Shown here: one piece after another, positions 56,358-64,000 of the stretch | How the letters are laid out: each line of letters begins with the position of its first letter | How positions within the stretch are numbered: the first letter of the stretch is position 1 | Assembly: GCF_001667275.1 (NCBI RefSeq) | Contig: NZ_LZHV01000006.1 | Location: 1 to 64,000 of the forward strand | Direction: 5' to 3' | Length of the DNA: 64,000 nt | DNA from: Mycobacterium sp. ACS4054 | GTDB taxonomy: Bacteria > Actinomycetota > Actinomycetes > Mycobacteriales > Mycobacteriaceae | The notes under the pieces: model-generated | Told to the model about the DNA's origin: nothing | The model's input: the letters and a program-made list of their open reading frames with translations, nothing else | The model's database searches: none | Translations under genes and position numbers: made by a program

Positions 56358-56690
56358 TTACCGATTCAGTAGCGGCCTCAGGTCGTCCAGGCGGTCGAAC
56401 AGGTGCCAGATGTATGCCGATGACCCGTTCTCGCGGTGCGGATGCAGGTCGGCAAGCTCCGGGTCGTTGCAATAGTTGTCGAAGGCCTCTCGCGATTCCC
56501 ACTCCACCAGAATCAGCACCTGCCGCGGAGTGATGTCGCCGAGGACCGCGTGTTGGAAACCACCGAGTGCGACTACCCGGCCGCCGTGCTTCGCCACCTC
56601 CGCGGGAGATCGTCGCGAGTAGGCGCGGTACTCGTCGGCGTCGGCCACATCGAAGAGATTCAAGGCATAGACGGTCATGGTCACCGACAT
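56358..56690 (-). CDS. DUF1330-like small protein
   Basis: A 110-residue ferredoxin-like alpha/beta protein: YALNLFDVADADEYRAYSRR, then VVALGGFQHAVLGD and VLILVEWESREAFDNYCND. This pattern is the DUF1330/dimeric alpha-beta barrel type, of unknown function. The start may be ATG 56690 or ATG 56678. It converges with the SDR gene 12 bp away. Confidence 0.75.
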   Translation of the reverse strand: MSVTMTVYALNLFDVADADEYRAYSRRSPAEVAKHGGRVVALGGFQHAVLGDITPRQVLILVEWESREAFDNYCNDPELADLHPHRENGSSAYIWHLFDRLDDLRPLLNR

Positions 56691-56839
56691 TACGTGGCCG
56701 CGTGCGCGCCGGCGGGCCGTCGCCTCTGCCCGGTTCGCGCAGCTCGCCGACCGCCCGCGTCGATGGTCGCGGGTCTCTGCGCGTTAGGGTGCCTTGGTCG
56801 GCCGCAGCGAACCGGTCGATAGAAATGTTGAGCTAATTC

Positions 56840-57871
56840 ATGACCGCACCAGCCGAAACGTCGACGCTCGAATCCCGCGTGGGCCACTACTACCCGGTCG
56901 ACGAACCGTACCGGGTCTCCGGAGAGAAGGTGCGGGAGTACGCCCGGGCTGTCCAGGACTACCACGCGGCGCACTGGGACGTCGCGGCCGCCGCGGAGCT
57001 GGGATATTCGGGGCTGGTGGCGCCGCTGACGTTCACGGCGATCCCGGGCATGGTCGCCAATCGCCAGCTGTTCGAATCGGTCGTCGTCGGTTACGACATG
57101 TATTTGCAGACCGAAGAAGTCTTCGAGCAGCACCGGCCGATCGTGGCCGGCGACGAATTGCACACCGACGTCGAACTCTCGTCGGTCCGCAGAGTCGCTG
57201 GCCGTGACCTGATCACCGTGACCAACACGTTCACCGACTCCGCGGGCGAGCGGGTGCACACTATGCACACCACCGTCGTGGGTGTCACTGCGGACGATGT
57301 CGATCCGTCCATGCTGGTGGCCGCGAAGAACGTGGTGATGCACGACGTGAACCTCACCGGAATCGACACCTCGGAAGCGGCGTATCGGAAGACCGTGCGC
57401 CCGGCGAGTGATGTTCGGATCGCCCGAGGCGGTTCGGACCGCATCCCGGGCACTCCGTGCTTCGATGACCTGAAAGTCGGCGACGAGCTACCGGTGCACC
57501 ACGCCCGTCTGTCCCGCGGCGACCTGGTGAACTATGCCGGTGTCGCCGGCGACGCCAATCCGTTGCACTGGGACGAGAACGTCGCCAAGCTGGCCGGCCA
57601 GCCCGACGTGATCGCCCACGGAATGCTCACCATGGGTTTGGGCGCCGCGTTCATCTCCGCGTGGTCGGGCGACCCCGGCGCGGTGACCCGCTATGCGGTG
57701 CGGCTGGCCCAGCCCGCGATCGTGTCGGCCACCGACGGTGCAGACATCGAATACAGCGGCCGGATCAAGTCGCTGGACCCGGCTACCCGGGCCGGTGCGG
57801 TCATCGTCGTCGCAAAGTCCGGTGGTAGGAAGATCTTCGGGCTGGCAACGGCGGAAATCCGCTTCCGCTGA
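56840..57871 (+). CDS. Fused HadA/HadB-like (3R)-hydroxyacyl dehydratase
   Basis: A 343-residue protein with two hot-dog domains. The N-terminal part (1-160) resembles the FAS1-type/HadA subunit (GHYYPVDEPYRVSGEKVREY, VAPLTFTAIPGM). The C-terminal part (200-343) resembles HadB/MaoC with the hydratase motif YAGVAGDANPLHWDENVAKL and VIAHGMLTMGLGAAF (Asp and His catalytic pair). It would dehydrate 3-hydroxyacyl thioesters in fatty-acid or mycolic-acid elongation. The fusion removes the need for two chains. Its neighbours give no operon context. Confidence 0.84.
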   Translation: MTAPAETSTLESRVGHYYPVDEPYRVSGEKVREYARAVQDYHAAHWDVAAAAELGYSGLVAPLTFTAIPGMVANRQLFESVVVGYDMYLQTEEVFEQHRPIVAGDELHTDVELSSVRRVAGRDLITVTNTFTDSAGERVHTMHTTVVGVTADDVDPSMLVAAKNVVMHDVNLTGIDTSEAAYRKTVRPASDVRIARGGSDRIPGTPCFDDLKVGDELPVHHARLSRGDLVNYAGVAGDANPLHWDENVAKLAGQPDVIAHGMLTMGLGAAFISAWSGDPGAVTRYAVRLAQPAIVSATDGADIEYSGRIKSLDPATRAGAVIVVAKSGGRKIFGLATAEIRFR

Positions 57872-57891
57872 ACGACGGCGGCGAACAGCCG

Positions 57892-58746
57892 CTACCCGAG
57901 ACTGACGAGTTGCTCGACCGAGTCCCTGGGTAGCTCACCGTCGACGACCGCGGTGACGGCCATGTTCTGCACGGTGATCGCGCCCCCATGGTTGTCGAGA
58001 AATGCGGTGTCGGCGGCATCGCGGCCCGTGGCGATCCGCACCATCGACTGTCGGGGCGCCAGGCACGTCGCGTCGACGACGCGCCACACATCATCGATCA
58101 ACGCCTCGGCCACGGCGTGAAAGTCCATCGGATGGCACCCCGGCGCGTATACCGCGACCAGTCGCGCCGGGACATTGACCGCGCGCAGCAACGCGATGAC
58201 CAGATGGGCATAGTCGCGGCACACACCAGCGCCCGCAAGCAAGGTGTCGGTGGCCCCGTCGATCGGATCGCTGGATCCCGGGACATAGCTGAGCCGGGTG
58301 CCGACCCAAGACGAGACCTTCTCCAGCAAGGTCACCGACGTGGCGTACTGCTCGAATTCGGTTGCGGCGAAACCGAAGAACTTGTCGGCCTCGGCGTATC
58401 TGCTCGGGCGCAGATACGTGATGGCGTCGATGTCGTTCACCGGCGCGGGGTCGGCCTGCCCGGTCACCGTCGCCGAGTACGAGACCGTGACGGTTCCTTT
58501 GTCGGCCGCCACGACGTGGATGCGCGACTCATGCGGGCCGATAACCTCTCGCGGTTTCAGTGCCTTGCCGTTTCGCGTGATCCTGAGGGATTCGCTCACA
58601 TCGATGCCCGGCTGGCTGCTGACCGCGACCTGGAAATCCAGCACCGCCGCTTCGGTGACCTCGACTTCGATCTCGACGCCGACGCTGCGGCGGGCGTCGG
58701 TCGTCCTGCTCTCGGTGGTGGCGCTGCGGTGTCTCCATGCGGGCAT
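57892..58746 (-). CDS. Transglutaminase-like cysteine protease-fold protein
   Basis: A 284-residue protein with an N-terminal beta domain (VEIEVEVTEAAVLDFQVAVS) and a transglutaminase-like core. The likely triad is Cys in GAGVCRDYAHLVIALL, His in HPMDFHAVAEAL and Asp in WRVVDATCLAP. Such proteins occur widely in actinobacteria, sometimes next to peptide ligases; the substrate is unknown. GAGAAGG lies 7 nt before the ATG. No signal peptide is present. Confidence 0.82.
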   Translation of the reverse strand: MPAWRHRSATTESRTTDARRSVGVEIEVEVTEAAVLDFQVAVSSQPGIDVSESLRITRNGKALKPREVIGPHESRIHVVAADKGTVTVSYSATVTGQADPAPVNDIDAITYLRPSRYAEADKFFGFAATEFEQYATSVTLLEKVSSWVGTRLSYVPGSSDPIDGATDTLLAGAGVCRDYAHLVIALLRAVNVPARLVAVYAPGCHPMDFHAVAEALIDDVWRVVDATCLAPRQSMVRIATGRDAADTAFLDNHGGAITVQNMAVTAVVDGELPRDSVEQLVSLG

Positions 58747-58861
58747 AACTCAAGCCTTCTCGTCGAAGCCGGTCGAATCCCGCTCGCTGCTTGGCAGGGC
58801 TTCCGTATACGCACTTTCTTACCGCACGAACGCCTTTGGCGCTCGCCGGCAGCCGCCTCGA

Positions 58862-59854
58862 CTACTGGCCCGCCCGGTGTGCGAGGTCGATGGCGTATTG
58901 GCTGACGAAGGTGCCCGCCGCGGGATCGCCCTTGCCGCAGGATCCGTCGGATTCACCGGGTCGTTTGATCCACAGGTAGGCGTCGGCGTGCGCACCCGCG
59001 GTCGACGCGGTGGGCGGGGTGCCCAGCGCCCGGCCGCTGGGATTGCACCAGTTGAGCTCGGAGTCGGGCGCCGGCCCGGCACCGTTGCGGGACGTGTCGA
59101 CCACGTAGTGTGAACCGTTCGTGAGCCCCGAAATGGCTTCGCCGTAACCGATTTCGTCCTCGGTCGTGAAGAAGTTGGCGGTGTTGACACTGAAGCCCCG
59201 CGCGTGGGCGACACCGGCCTGATTCAGCCGGCCGGCCATGTCCTCGGGGGTGTGCCAACGCAGATGACCGGCATCGACGTAGACCGCGGCGTTCGGATCC
59301 TTGGTGAGCGTGTCGACGGCGTAGCGAATCAAGTCGTAGCGTTCCTGACGCTGATCTGCCGACAAGCAGTCGGCCATCGCGAGCGCGTCGGGTTCGACGA
59401 CGATCGCCACCCGCGAGGCGCCGACGCCGGAGGCGATGCCGTCGATCCAGCCGCGGTAGTCCGCGCCCGACCCCATGCCGCCCGCGGCGAAGCTGCCGCA
59501 GTCGCGGTGGGGGATGCCATAGAGCGCCAGTACCGGGATGGCGCCGGCGGCGTTCGCGTCGCCGACGTACTTCCCGACGGTGGCTGCCGAACCTCCGGGA
59601 ACGATCCAGTAGGCCTGCGGCGTGTTGGCGATGGCGGTCAATTCGGGGCTCGGCGGATCGGCGCTCTGCGCGGCGCGCATGGCCGCCGAGTTGGGGTTGA
59701 CGTAGAACGGCGCGCCGGCCAACGGGTTGCCGTCGGCGACCAGTCGCATCGTCGGGGCGTGCGGCGCGCCGGTGGACATACCCACGAAGCCGATGGCCGC
59801 AACGGTCAGGAAGGGAGCGATCCAGCGCGCGAGAGCGCCGGCAGCCGAGGACAT
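58862..59854 (-). CDS. celA1: CelA1-like GH6 cellulase
   Basis: A 330-residue exported GH6 protein closely resembling Rv0062 CelA1, with an N-terminal hydrophobic segment, then the GH6 core. IVVEPDALAMADCLS carries the conserved Asp region; VYVDAGHLRWHTPEDMAGRL and YVVDTSRNGAGPAPDSELNWCNPSGRALG are hallmarks. GH6 enzymes hydrolyse beta-1,4-glucan. The start at 59854 follows the conserved MSSA- opening; upstream ATGs exist and M. tuberculosis has a longer leader. The location near dnaB is as in M. tuberculosis (Rv0058-Rv0062). Confidence 0.86.
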   Translation of the reverse strand: MSSAAGALARWIAPFLTVAAIGFVGMSTGAPHAPTMRLVADGNPLAGAPFYVNPNSAAMRAAQSADPPSPELTAIANTPQAYWIVPGGSAATVGKYVGDANAAGAIPVLALYGIPHRDCGSFAAGGMGSGADYRGWIDGIASGVGASRVAIVVEPDALAMADCLSADQRQERYDLIRYAVDTLTKDPNAAVYVDAGHLRWHTPEDMAGRLNQAGVAHARGFSVNTANFFTTEDEIGYGEAISGLTNGSHYVVDTSRNGAGPAPDSELNWCNPSGRALGTPPTASTAGAHADAYLWIKRPGESDGSCGKGDPAAGTFVSQYAIDLAHRAGQ

Positions 59855-60043
59855 CACGACAGGAAAGTTAGTGCTTCGAGGTATCGGGCGCGAATCCGGG
59901 TCCGGCATGGCCGAAGGCCCGTCGCGATACAGCACAGATTGACCGGGGACAGCGCAGTGCGGCCCACCGAACACCAATCAAACTCCCCGTCGGGCACGAC
60001 CGTGGACCAGCCTGGATTCCCAATCACCCTTCACGCAACGCAG

Positions 60044-60556
60044 TCAACGCTGTTCTTGTTGCGCCAGCATTCGGCGGGCAGTTTCGATGAGCTGTTGCAC
60101 CCGGTCGCGTAGTTCCTCGTCCGGGGCACCCCTGGCCCCGAGTTCTTCGGCTTTAGCGAGCGCCATTCGGATCGCGTTTCGGATCTCGTCTATCCGATAC
60201 GACGCCGCGCATTGCTGCGTGTATTTGAGAAGTGATTCCAAATAGGCAAAGCGCTCCCAGAATTTCCCAAGTGGTTCAGTGCGCTCTACCAGGTGAAGAT
60301 ATCGAGTGTCGTTGTGGTGATGCAGATAGTCCAACGTCGACCAGTTGCCAGGCTGGTCGAGCCGCGCCAATTTGGCCGCCGTCAACTCTCGGCGCCAACT
60401 CGCTTCGAGCTCGCCTGGGACGGCGCAGTCTAGATACTCCTGTTCAACACCGTCACGCGACATATAGAACTGGGAGCCGTCGTACTGAAAGAACAGCACG
60501 CGTGCACGTTTGATCCAAGGATTTCCGTTCGCACCGGAGTTCGAAGGAGTGTTCAC
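60044..60556 (-). CDS. Conserved-type hypothetical protein near dnaB
   Basis: A 170-residue soluble protein that I do not recognise. It contains a predicted helical second half (LESLLKYTQQCAASYRIDEI, ending RVQQLIETARRMLAQQEQR) and aromatic-rich first half (LFFQYDGSQFYMSRDG). The start is uncertain (GTG 60556 or TTG 60622). Codon use is more A/T-rich than its neighbours, suggesting recent acquisition. It lies between celA1 and dnaB on the same strand. Confidence 0.55.
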   Translation of the reverse strand: MNTPSNSGANGNPWIKRARVLFFQYDGSQFYMSRDGVEQEYLDCAVPGELEASWRRELTAAKLARLDQPGNWSTLDYLHHHNDTRYLHLVERTEPLGKFWERFAYLESLLKYTQQCAASYRIDEIRNAIRMALAKAEELGARGAPDEELRDRVQQLIETARRMLAQQEQR

Positions 60557-60652
60557 CCTGCCGACTCTAATGATCGGCAGCGCATCAGAATGAGCGCAAA
60601 TCGGTCGATCAATCCCCGACAAGCGAATTTCAGCTGGGGATTTGTATTTCGC

Positions 60653-63031
60653 CTACCGCGCCATGTTGGCGAAGCGCGACAAGTGCAGCTGGTGCGCGAC
60701 GGTCACCGTCTTGGTCGGGCCGTTGCGGTGCTTGGCCAGAATGAAGTCCGCCTCGCCGCCGCGCGGATCGTCCCGCTCGAACGCGTCGGGCCGGTTCAGC
60801 AGGATGACCATGTCCGCGTCCTGCTCCAGCGACCCCGACTCACGCAGGTCCGACAGCATCGGCTTCTTGTCGGTGCGCTGCTCGGGACCGCGGTTCAGCT
60901 GGCTGATCGCGACCACGGGAACCTCGAGCTCCTTGGCCAGCAATTTGAGCTGGCGCGAGAATTCGGACACCTCCAGCTGCCGCGACTCGACCTTCTTGCC
61001 CGACGACATCAACTGCAGGTAGTCGACCACGACCAGGCGCAGGTCGGCCTTCTGCTTCAGCCGGCGCGCCTTGGCGCGGATCTCCATCATGGTCAGGTTC
61101 GGCGAGTCGTCGATATACAGTGGCGCCTCGCTGATTTCGCTCATCCGCCGGGCCAACCGGGTCCAGTCGTCGTCGTTCATCCGGCCCGACCGCATGTCGG
61201 CGAGTTTGATCTTCGCCTCGGCGGAGAGCAGCCGCATCACGATCTCGGACTTACTCATCTCCAGCGAGAAGATGACGCTGGCCATCCGGTGCTTGATCGA
61301 GCACGACCGCAAAAAGTCCAGCCCGAGGGTGGAGTTATGGGTAGGAACCATTGCCTGGCTCGCCAGATACATGTGGCTGTGGTTGTCCACTTCGACACAA
61401 CGCACGGGAACGGTCTCGATCGGCCGGACGTCCACAATGAAGCGTGAGCCCGAGCGCGCGGTTCCAGTGGCGGCCCGACGCTCCTTGTGCAACAGGGCTT
61501 TTCGCTGCAACGCGAATACCGCGTCGTCGGTGGAGAACGTCAGGGTGTAGGCGACGCTGGACGACTCGCGGCGGCCCCGGACGCGCTTGGTCGAGGTTTG
61601 GCAGCGATAGCCCAGGCTGACGATCAGTTCGGCGACATCGCACGCCAGCCGCTGGTTGGTGACCGAGAATTGGACGGCTCCGCCCGCCGTTACGGTTCCG
61701 TCGGTGTCGAGCAAGCCGGCGAACAGGGCTCGCCGTTGTGTCTCCGAACCCCGCAAGTAGTCCACGGGAATGTGCTTGTTACCGAGCACGCCGAGCGTTC
61801 GGAGTCGCGCCTGCAACGTCGTCACCAATCCGTCCGCTTCGATACGCATGATGATCTCGGGATCGGCCACGGTGATCTGCGCCGCCGCGCTGGTGCCATC
61901 CCCGAGCCAGGCGCCGAGAGTATAAGGCGGTACCAGGAATTCACGGTCCGGGAGATCGAGGGCGCGCGCGTTGACCACGCTGTGGTTCAGTCGCCGGTCT
62001 AGAGTGGCGCAGCGCAGGCTGCCGGCGATCTCGGCCGTCGTTCGCACGGCCGCAAACGTGCGCTGATTCTTATAGCGGTGGTAGCCCACCGCCGCGGCTT
62101 GCGCCGACTTGCGGGATGCGCGGGTTTCGGTCAGCCACTGGTGCGCCGCGTCCGCGACGATCACGGTCCCGTCGGAGAACTCCACCTCGAAGCAGGGCCG
62201 CCCGAGCATCACCTCGGTGGCGGCCACCACCCGCGTCGGCCGCCCGTCGTCGCCGAGCAGCTCGTCACCGACCGCGACCTCACCCATCGTCGTCCAGCCG
62301 GACGGCGTGGGCAGCAGCGTGTCCAACGCGAGCGCCTTCCCGACTCCAGGCCTGGCCGCCACGATGATCATCTGCCCGGCGTGCAGGCCGTTGGTCACCT
62401 CGTCGAGCTCGGTGAAGCCGGTCGGTACCCCGCGTGCGACGCCGCCGTTCGAGGCGATGGCGTCGATCTCGTCCATCGTCGGCTGCAGCAGATCCTCCAG
62501 CGGAACGAAGTCCTCCGTCGTCCGCCGGTCGGCCACCTCGTAGATCTCCGCCTGCGCCCGGTCGACCACCTCGGCCACGTCGGCACCCTCGGCCCCGGCG
62601 TAGCCGTACTGCACCACCCGCGTGCCCGCCTCCACGAGCCGGCGCAGCAATGCCTTCTCGGCGACGATGGTGGCGTAGTAGCCCGCGTTGGCGGCCGTGG
62701 GCACGGTCGAGATCAGGGTGTGCAGATAGGGCGCGCCGCCGATCCGGCGCAGCATCCCGCGGCGGTCGAGTTCCGCGGCGACCGTCACGGCGTCGGCCGG
62801 CTCGCCGCGGCCGTAGAGGTCCAGGATGGCGTCGTACACGTTCTGGTGCGCGGGGCGATAGAAGTCGCCGGGGCGCAGCCGCTCGAGTACGTCGGCGATG
62901 GCGTCCTTGCTCAGCAGCATGCCGCCCAACACCGCCTGCTCGGCGGCCATGTCCTGCGGGGGCTGACGGCCGAAGTCCTCGCTGGGCGCGGGTGAATCCA
63001 TGCCCGGCGCCAAGTCATCGACGACCGCCAT
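60653..63031 (-). CDS. dnaB: Replicative DNA helicase DnaB with an in-frame intein
   Basis: A 792-residue precursor. Residues 1-232 hold the DnaB N-terminal domain and linker, and residues 567-792 complete the RecA-like motor (SLEMSKSEIVMRLLSAEAKI, LRLVVVDYLQLMSS Walker B, AISQLNRGPEQRTDKKPMLSDLR). The intein (233-566) is inserted in Walker A, between GVGK and STLGLDF; after splicing a standard 458-residue helicase forms. ATG 63031 has GGAGGAGGG upstream and matches the M. tuberculosis start (MAVVDDLAPGMD). M. tuberculosis DnaB has an intein at the same site. The gene is 0.5 kb downstream of rplI. Confidence 0.95.
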   Translation of the reverse strand: MAVVDDLAPGMDSPAPSEDFGRQPPQDMAAEQAVLGGMLLSKDAIADVLERLRPGDFYRPAHQNVYDAILDLYGRGEPADAVTVAAELDRRGMLRRIGGAPYLHTLISTVPTAANAGYYATIVAEKALLRRLVEAGTRVVQYGYAGAEGADVAEVVDRAQAEIYEVADRRTTEDFVPLEDLLQPTMDEIDAIASNGGVARGVPTGFTELDEVTNGLHAGQMIIVAARPGVGKALALDTLLPTPSGWTTMGEVAVGDELLGDDGRPTRVVAATEVMLGRPCFEVEFSDGTVIVADAAHQWLTETRASRKSAQAAAVGYHRYKNQRTFAAVRTTAEIAGSLRCATLDRRLNHSVVNARALDLPDREFLVPPYTLGAWLGDGTSAAAQITVADPEIIMRIEADGLVTTLQARLRTLGVLGNKHIPVDYLRGSETQRRALFAGLLDTDGTVTAGGAVQFSVTNQRLACDVAELIVSLGYRCQTSTKRVRGRRESSSVAYTLTFSTDDAVFALQRKALLHKERRAATGTARSGSRFIVDVRPIETVPVRCVEVDNHSHMYLASQAMVPTHNSTLGLDFLRSCSIKHRMASVIFSLEMSKSEIVMRLLSAEAKIKLADMRSGRMNDDDWTRLARRMSEISEAPLYIDDSPNLTMMEIRAKARRLKQKADLRLVVVDYLQLMSSGKKVESRQLEVSEFSRQLKLLAKELEVPVVAISQLNRGPEQRTDKKPMLSDLRESGSLEQDADMVILLNRPDAFERDDPRGGEADFILAKHRNGPTKTVTVAHQLHLSRFANMAR
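61334..62335 (-). other. DnaB class 3 intein with LAGLIDADG homing endonuclease
   Basis: A 334-residue intein starting with Ala instead of Cys/Ser (ALALDTLLPTPSGWTTMGE) and ending VPTHN before extein Ser. The class 3 signature Trp-Cys-Thr is present: intein W67 (HQW), C313 (VRCVEVDN) and T332 (PTHN). A LAGLIDADG endonuclease with both motifs intact (LGAWLGDGT near 140, FAGLLDTDG near 205) sits between the splicing blocks, so it may still home. The length differs from the 416-residue M. tuberculosis element. Confidence 0.9.
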
Positions 63032-63560
63032 GCATCCCTCCTCCCCTACCACGCACCCGAACGTACATTCGAAAATCGCTCTCGTCAGCGTAAGTCAAGG
63101 AGCCGACACTTCCGTCCCACAGCACTCGCACGCCTCGCGCCGGGACGACGTTAGACGTTGCTGGCTAGTAGGTGAAAGGGGCGCTGTTCATGAACCTGTG
63201 CATCGTGTGTGCATATCCGTCGACACCTGTGTTGAGTGGGGTGTGGAGAACCTGTGTATGAATTCAAGGGGCCCTGACATCACTGCTGTTAAGGGCCATG
63301 TAACGCGACGAAATTCGTGTGGACAAGAATCTCTACGGCGTGTCGTCGCAGGTTACTGCGCCGGGCGTGTTGGCTTTCGGCCACATTTTGGCAGCGTTAC
63401 GGGCCGGTAAATAGGGTCGGCGGGATACACCGCAGCAATTGTTCGCTAGGGCGGCCGTCCGCGACCATCCGCCGCGCGAAGCGGGCGGGCGCCCGCAGCA
63501 CAACTGAGCCCGGCGGCGGCCGATAGTGGCCACCGCCGGGAAAGAGCAAACGTCGGAGGC
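63032..63560. promoter_or_regulatory. Non-coding gap between rplI and dnaB with DnaA-box-like motifs
   Basis: About 530 bp without a supported gene; an open frame at 63000-63410 lacks a plausible start, and M. tuberculosis has a small gene (Rv0057) here that I cannot find. TGTGGACAA at 63318-63326 is the exact complement of the mycobacterial DnaA box TTGTCCACA, and TGTGGAGAA at 63242-63250 differs by one base. It should also hold the dnaB promoter and the rplI terminator. Confidence 0.55.
63509..63540 (-). terminator. Stem-loop after rplI
   Basis: CCCGGCGGCGGCC (63509-63521) and GGCCACCGCCGGG (63528-63540) form a 13-bp stem with a 6-nt loop. On the minus-strand RNA the single mismatch becomes a G-U pair, which fits a transcript from rplI, whose stop is 21 nt upstream. 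There is no T-tract, as is usual in mycobacteria. Confidence 0.6.
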
Positions 63561-64000
63561 TTAGCTCTCCGCGACGACCTCGAGGGCGACCTGGACGTCG
63601 ACCTCGGGATGCAGGTGCACCGACACCGGGTGGGTGCCGACGGCCTTGATGTGCGACTTGGGCAGCCGGACGATCCGCTTGTCCAGGTTCGGGCCGCCGG
63701 CCTTCTTGATGGCCGCGACGACGTCACCGGACGTCACGGAGCCGAACAGCTTCCCGGAGTCCGCCGCGGTCCGCACCGGCAGCTGGACGGGGCCCAGCGC
63801 CTCGATCGCGGTCTTGAGTTCGTTGGCGTGACCGAGGTCGCGCACGGCCTTGCTCTCGCGGGACCGGCGGATCTCGTCGGCCTGCTTCTGAGCGCCGCGC
63901 GAGGCGAGGATCGCCAGGCCGCGCGGGAGCAGGAAGTTGCGGCCGTACCCGTCTTTGACCTCGACCGTGTCGCCGACGGTACCGAGGTGGTCGACGTCGG
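63561..64000 (-). CDS. rplI: 50S ribosomal protein L9 (5' end beyond the right edge)
   Basis: 145 residues of RplI are present; about 7 N-terminal residues lie outside the window, since the visible frame begins [20 protein letters not shown]. The N-terminal domain ([20 protein letters not shown]), long connecting helix and C-terminal domain ([20 protein letters not shown]) are intact, ending [11 protein letters not shown]. The ribosomal gene order (rpsF-ssb-rpsR-rplI) presumably continues to the right. A strong stem-loop follows the stop. Confidence 0.95.
   Translation of the reverse strand, partial: DVDHLGTVGDTVEVKDGYGRNFLLPRGLAILASRGAQKQADEIRRSRESKAVRDLGHANELKTAIEALGPVQLPVRTAADSGKLFGSVTSGDVVAAIKKAGGPNLDKRIVRLPKSHIKAVGTHPVSVHLHPEVDVQVALEVVAES

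Noticed and set aside
62078..62995. A 305-residue plus-strand frame opposite dnaB
   Set aside because: Shadow of the dnaB coding strand; low-complexity and without motifs.
63000..63410. An open frame in the gap between dnaB and rplI, where M. tuberculosis has Rv0057
   Set aside because: It starts inside dnaB on the other strand, has no ribosome site, and I see no resemblance to a known protein.

Overview
The window is high-GC, GTG-start-rich DNA with many 4-bp stop/start overlaps. It carries type VII secretion (ESX) genes, a PE/PPE pair, cyclopropane mycolic acid synthase, WS/DGAT, F420-dependent oxidoreductases and a mycobacterial dnaB with an intein. I read it as a chromosome segment of a slow-growing Mycobacterium. 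The arrangement (ESX-1 tail, ESX-2, about 40 kb of metabolic genes, then celA1-dnaB-rplI) resembles what I recall of the M. avium complex rather than M. tuberculosis; that assignment is an inference from gene order, not a search result.

Layout. (1) 1-10.4 kb, minus strand: the distal end of an ESX-1 locus (espK fragment, espL, espB, a second espL, eccE1, mycP1). Between espB and the second espL sits a 4-kb module absent from the M. tuberculosis locus: a GT-A-like putative glycosyltransferase, a DUF4254 protein and two tandem GT9 (heptosyltransferase-like) genes. (2) 10.5-21.4 kb, minus strand: an ESX-2 locus (eccA2, eccE2, mycP2, eccD2, Rv3888c-like ATPase, espG2, esxC, esxD, PPE69, PE36) in M. 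tuberculosis order but without eccB2 and eccC2. mycP2 is split by a single-base frameshift in its Pro-rich linker. A strong hairpin lies between esxC and espG2. (3) 21.7-23.1 kb: an orphan PrrB-like histidine kinase where eccC2/eccB2 would be expected. (4) 23.3-60 kb: accessory metabolism and transport: a TetR-acyl-CoA dehydrogenase unit, Eis-like acetyltransferase, FAD oxidoreductase, lipoprotein, MFS and DUF3533-like membrane proteins, three LLM (F420) oxidoreductases and one Ddn-type reductase, PadR, Nudix, a mycolate methyltransferase, PhoU, a second MalQ, WS/DGAT, an FNT channel, a SulP transporter, an Rv0560c-like methyltransferase with a consensus leaderless promoter, a tandem-TetR protein, an EamA/LysR pair, a mycofactocin-type SDR, a fused HadA/HadB-like dehydratase, a transglutaminase-like protein and the GH6 protein CelA1. 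(5) 60-64 kb: an unknown protein, dnaB interrupted by a class 3 intein with a LAGLIDADG endonuclease, a 0.5-kb non-coding gap with a perfect DnaA box, and rplI running off the right edge.

How the genes work together. The ESX genes form a long minus-strand series with translational coupling (eccE2/mycP2, mycP2/eccD2, eccD2/Rv3888c-like, espL/espB). Esx and PE/PPE substrates sit at the promoter-proximal end, then the EspG chaperone, then membrane components, mycosins and the EccA ATPase. The missing eccB2/eccC2 and the broken mycP2 suggest that ESX-2 is decaying or borrows a motor from elsewhere. The glycosyltransferase module inside the ESX-1 tail is the most unusual part; the idea that it decorates secreted proteins or an envelope glycan linked to ESX-1 is inference. 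I found no rRNA, tRNA, CRISPR array, insertion sequence or phage genes.
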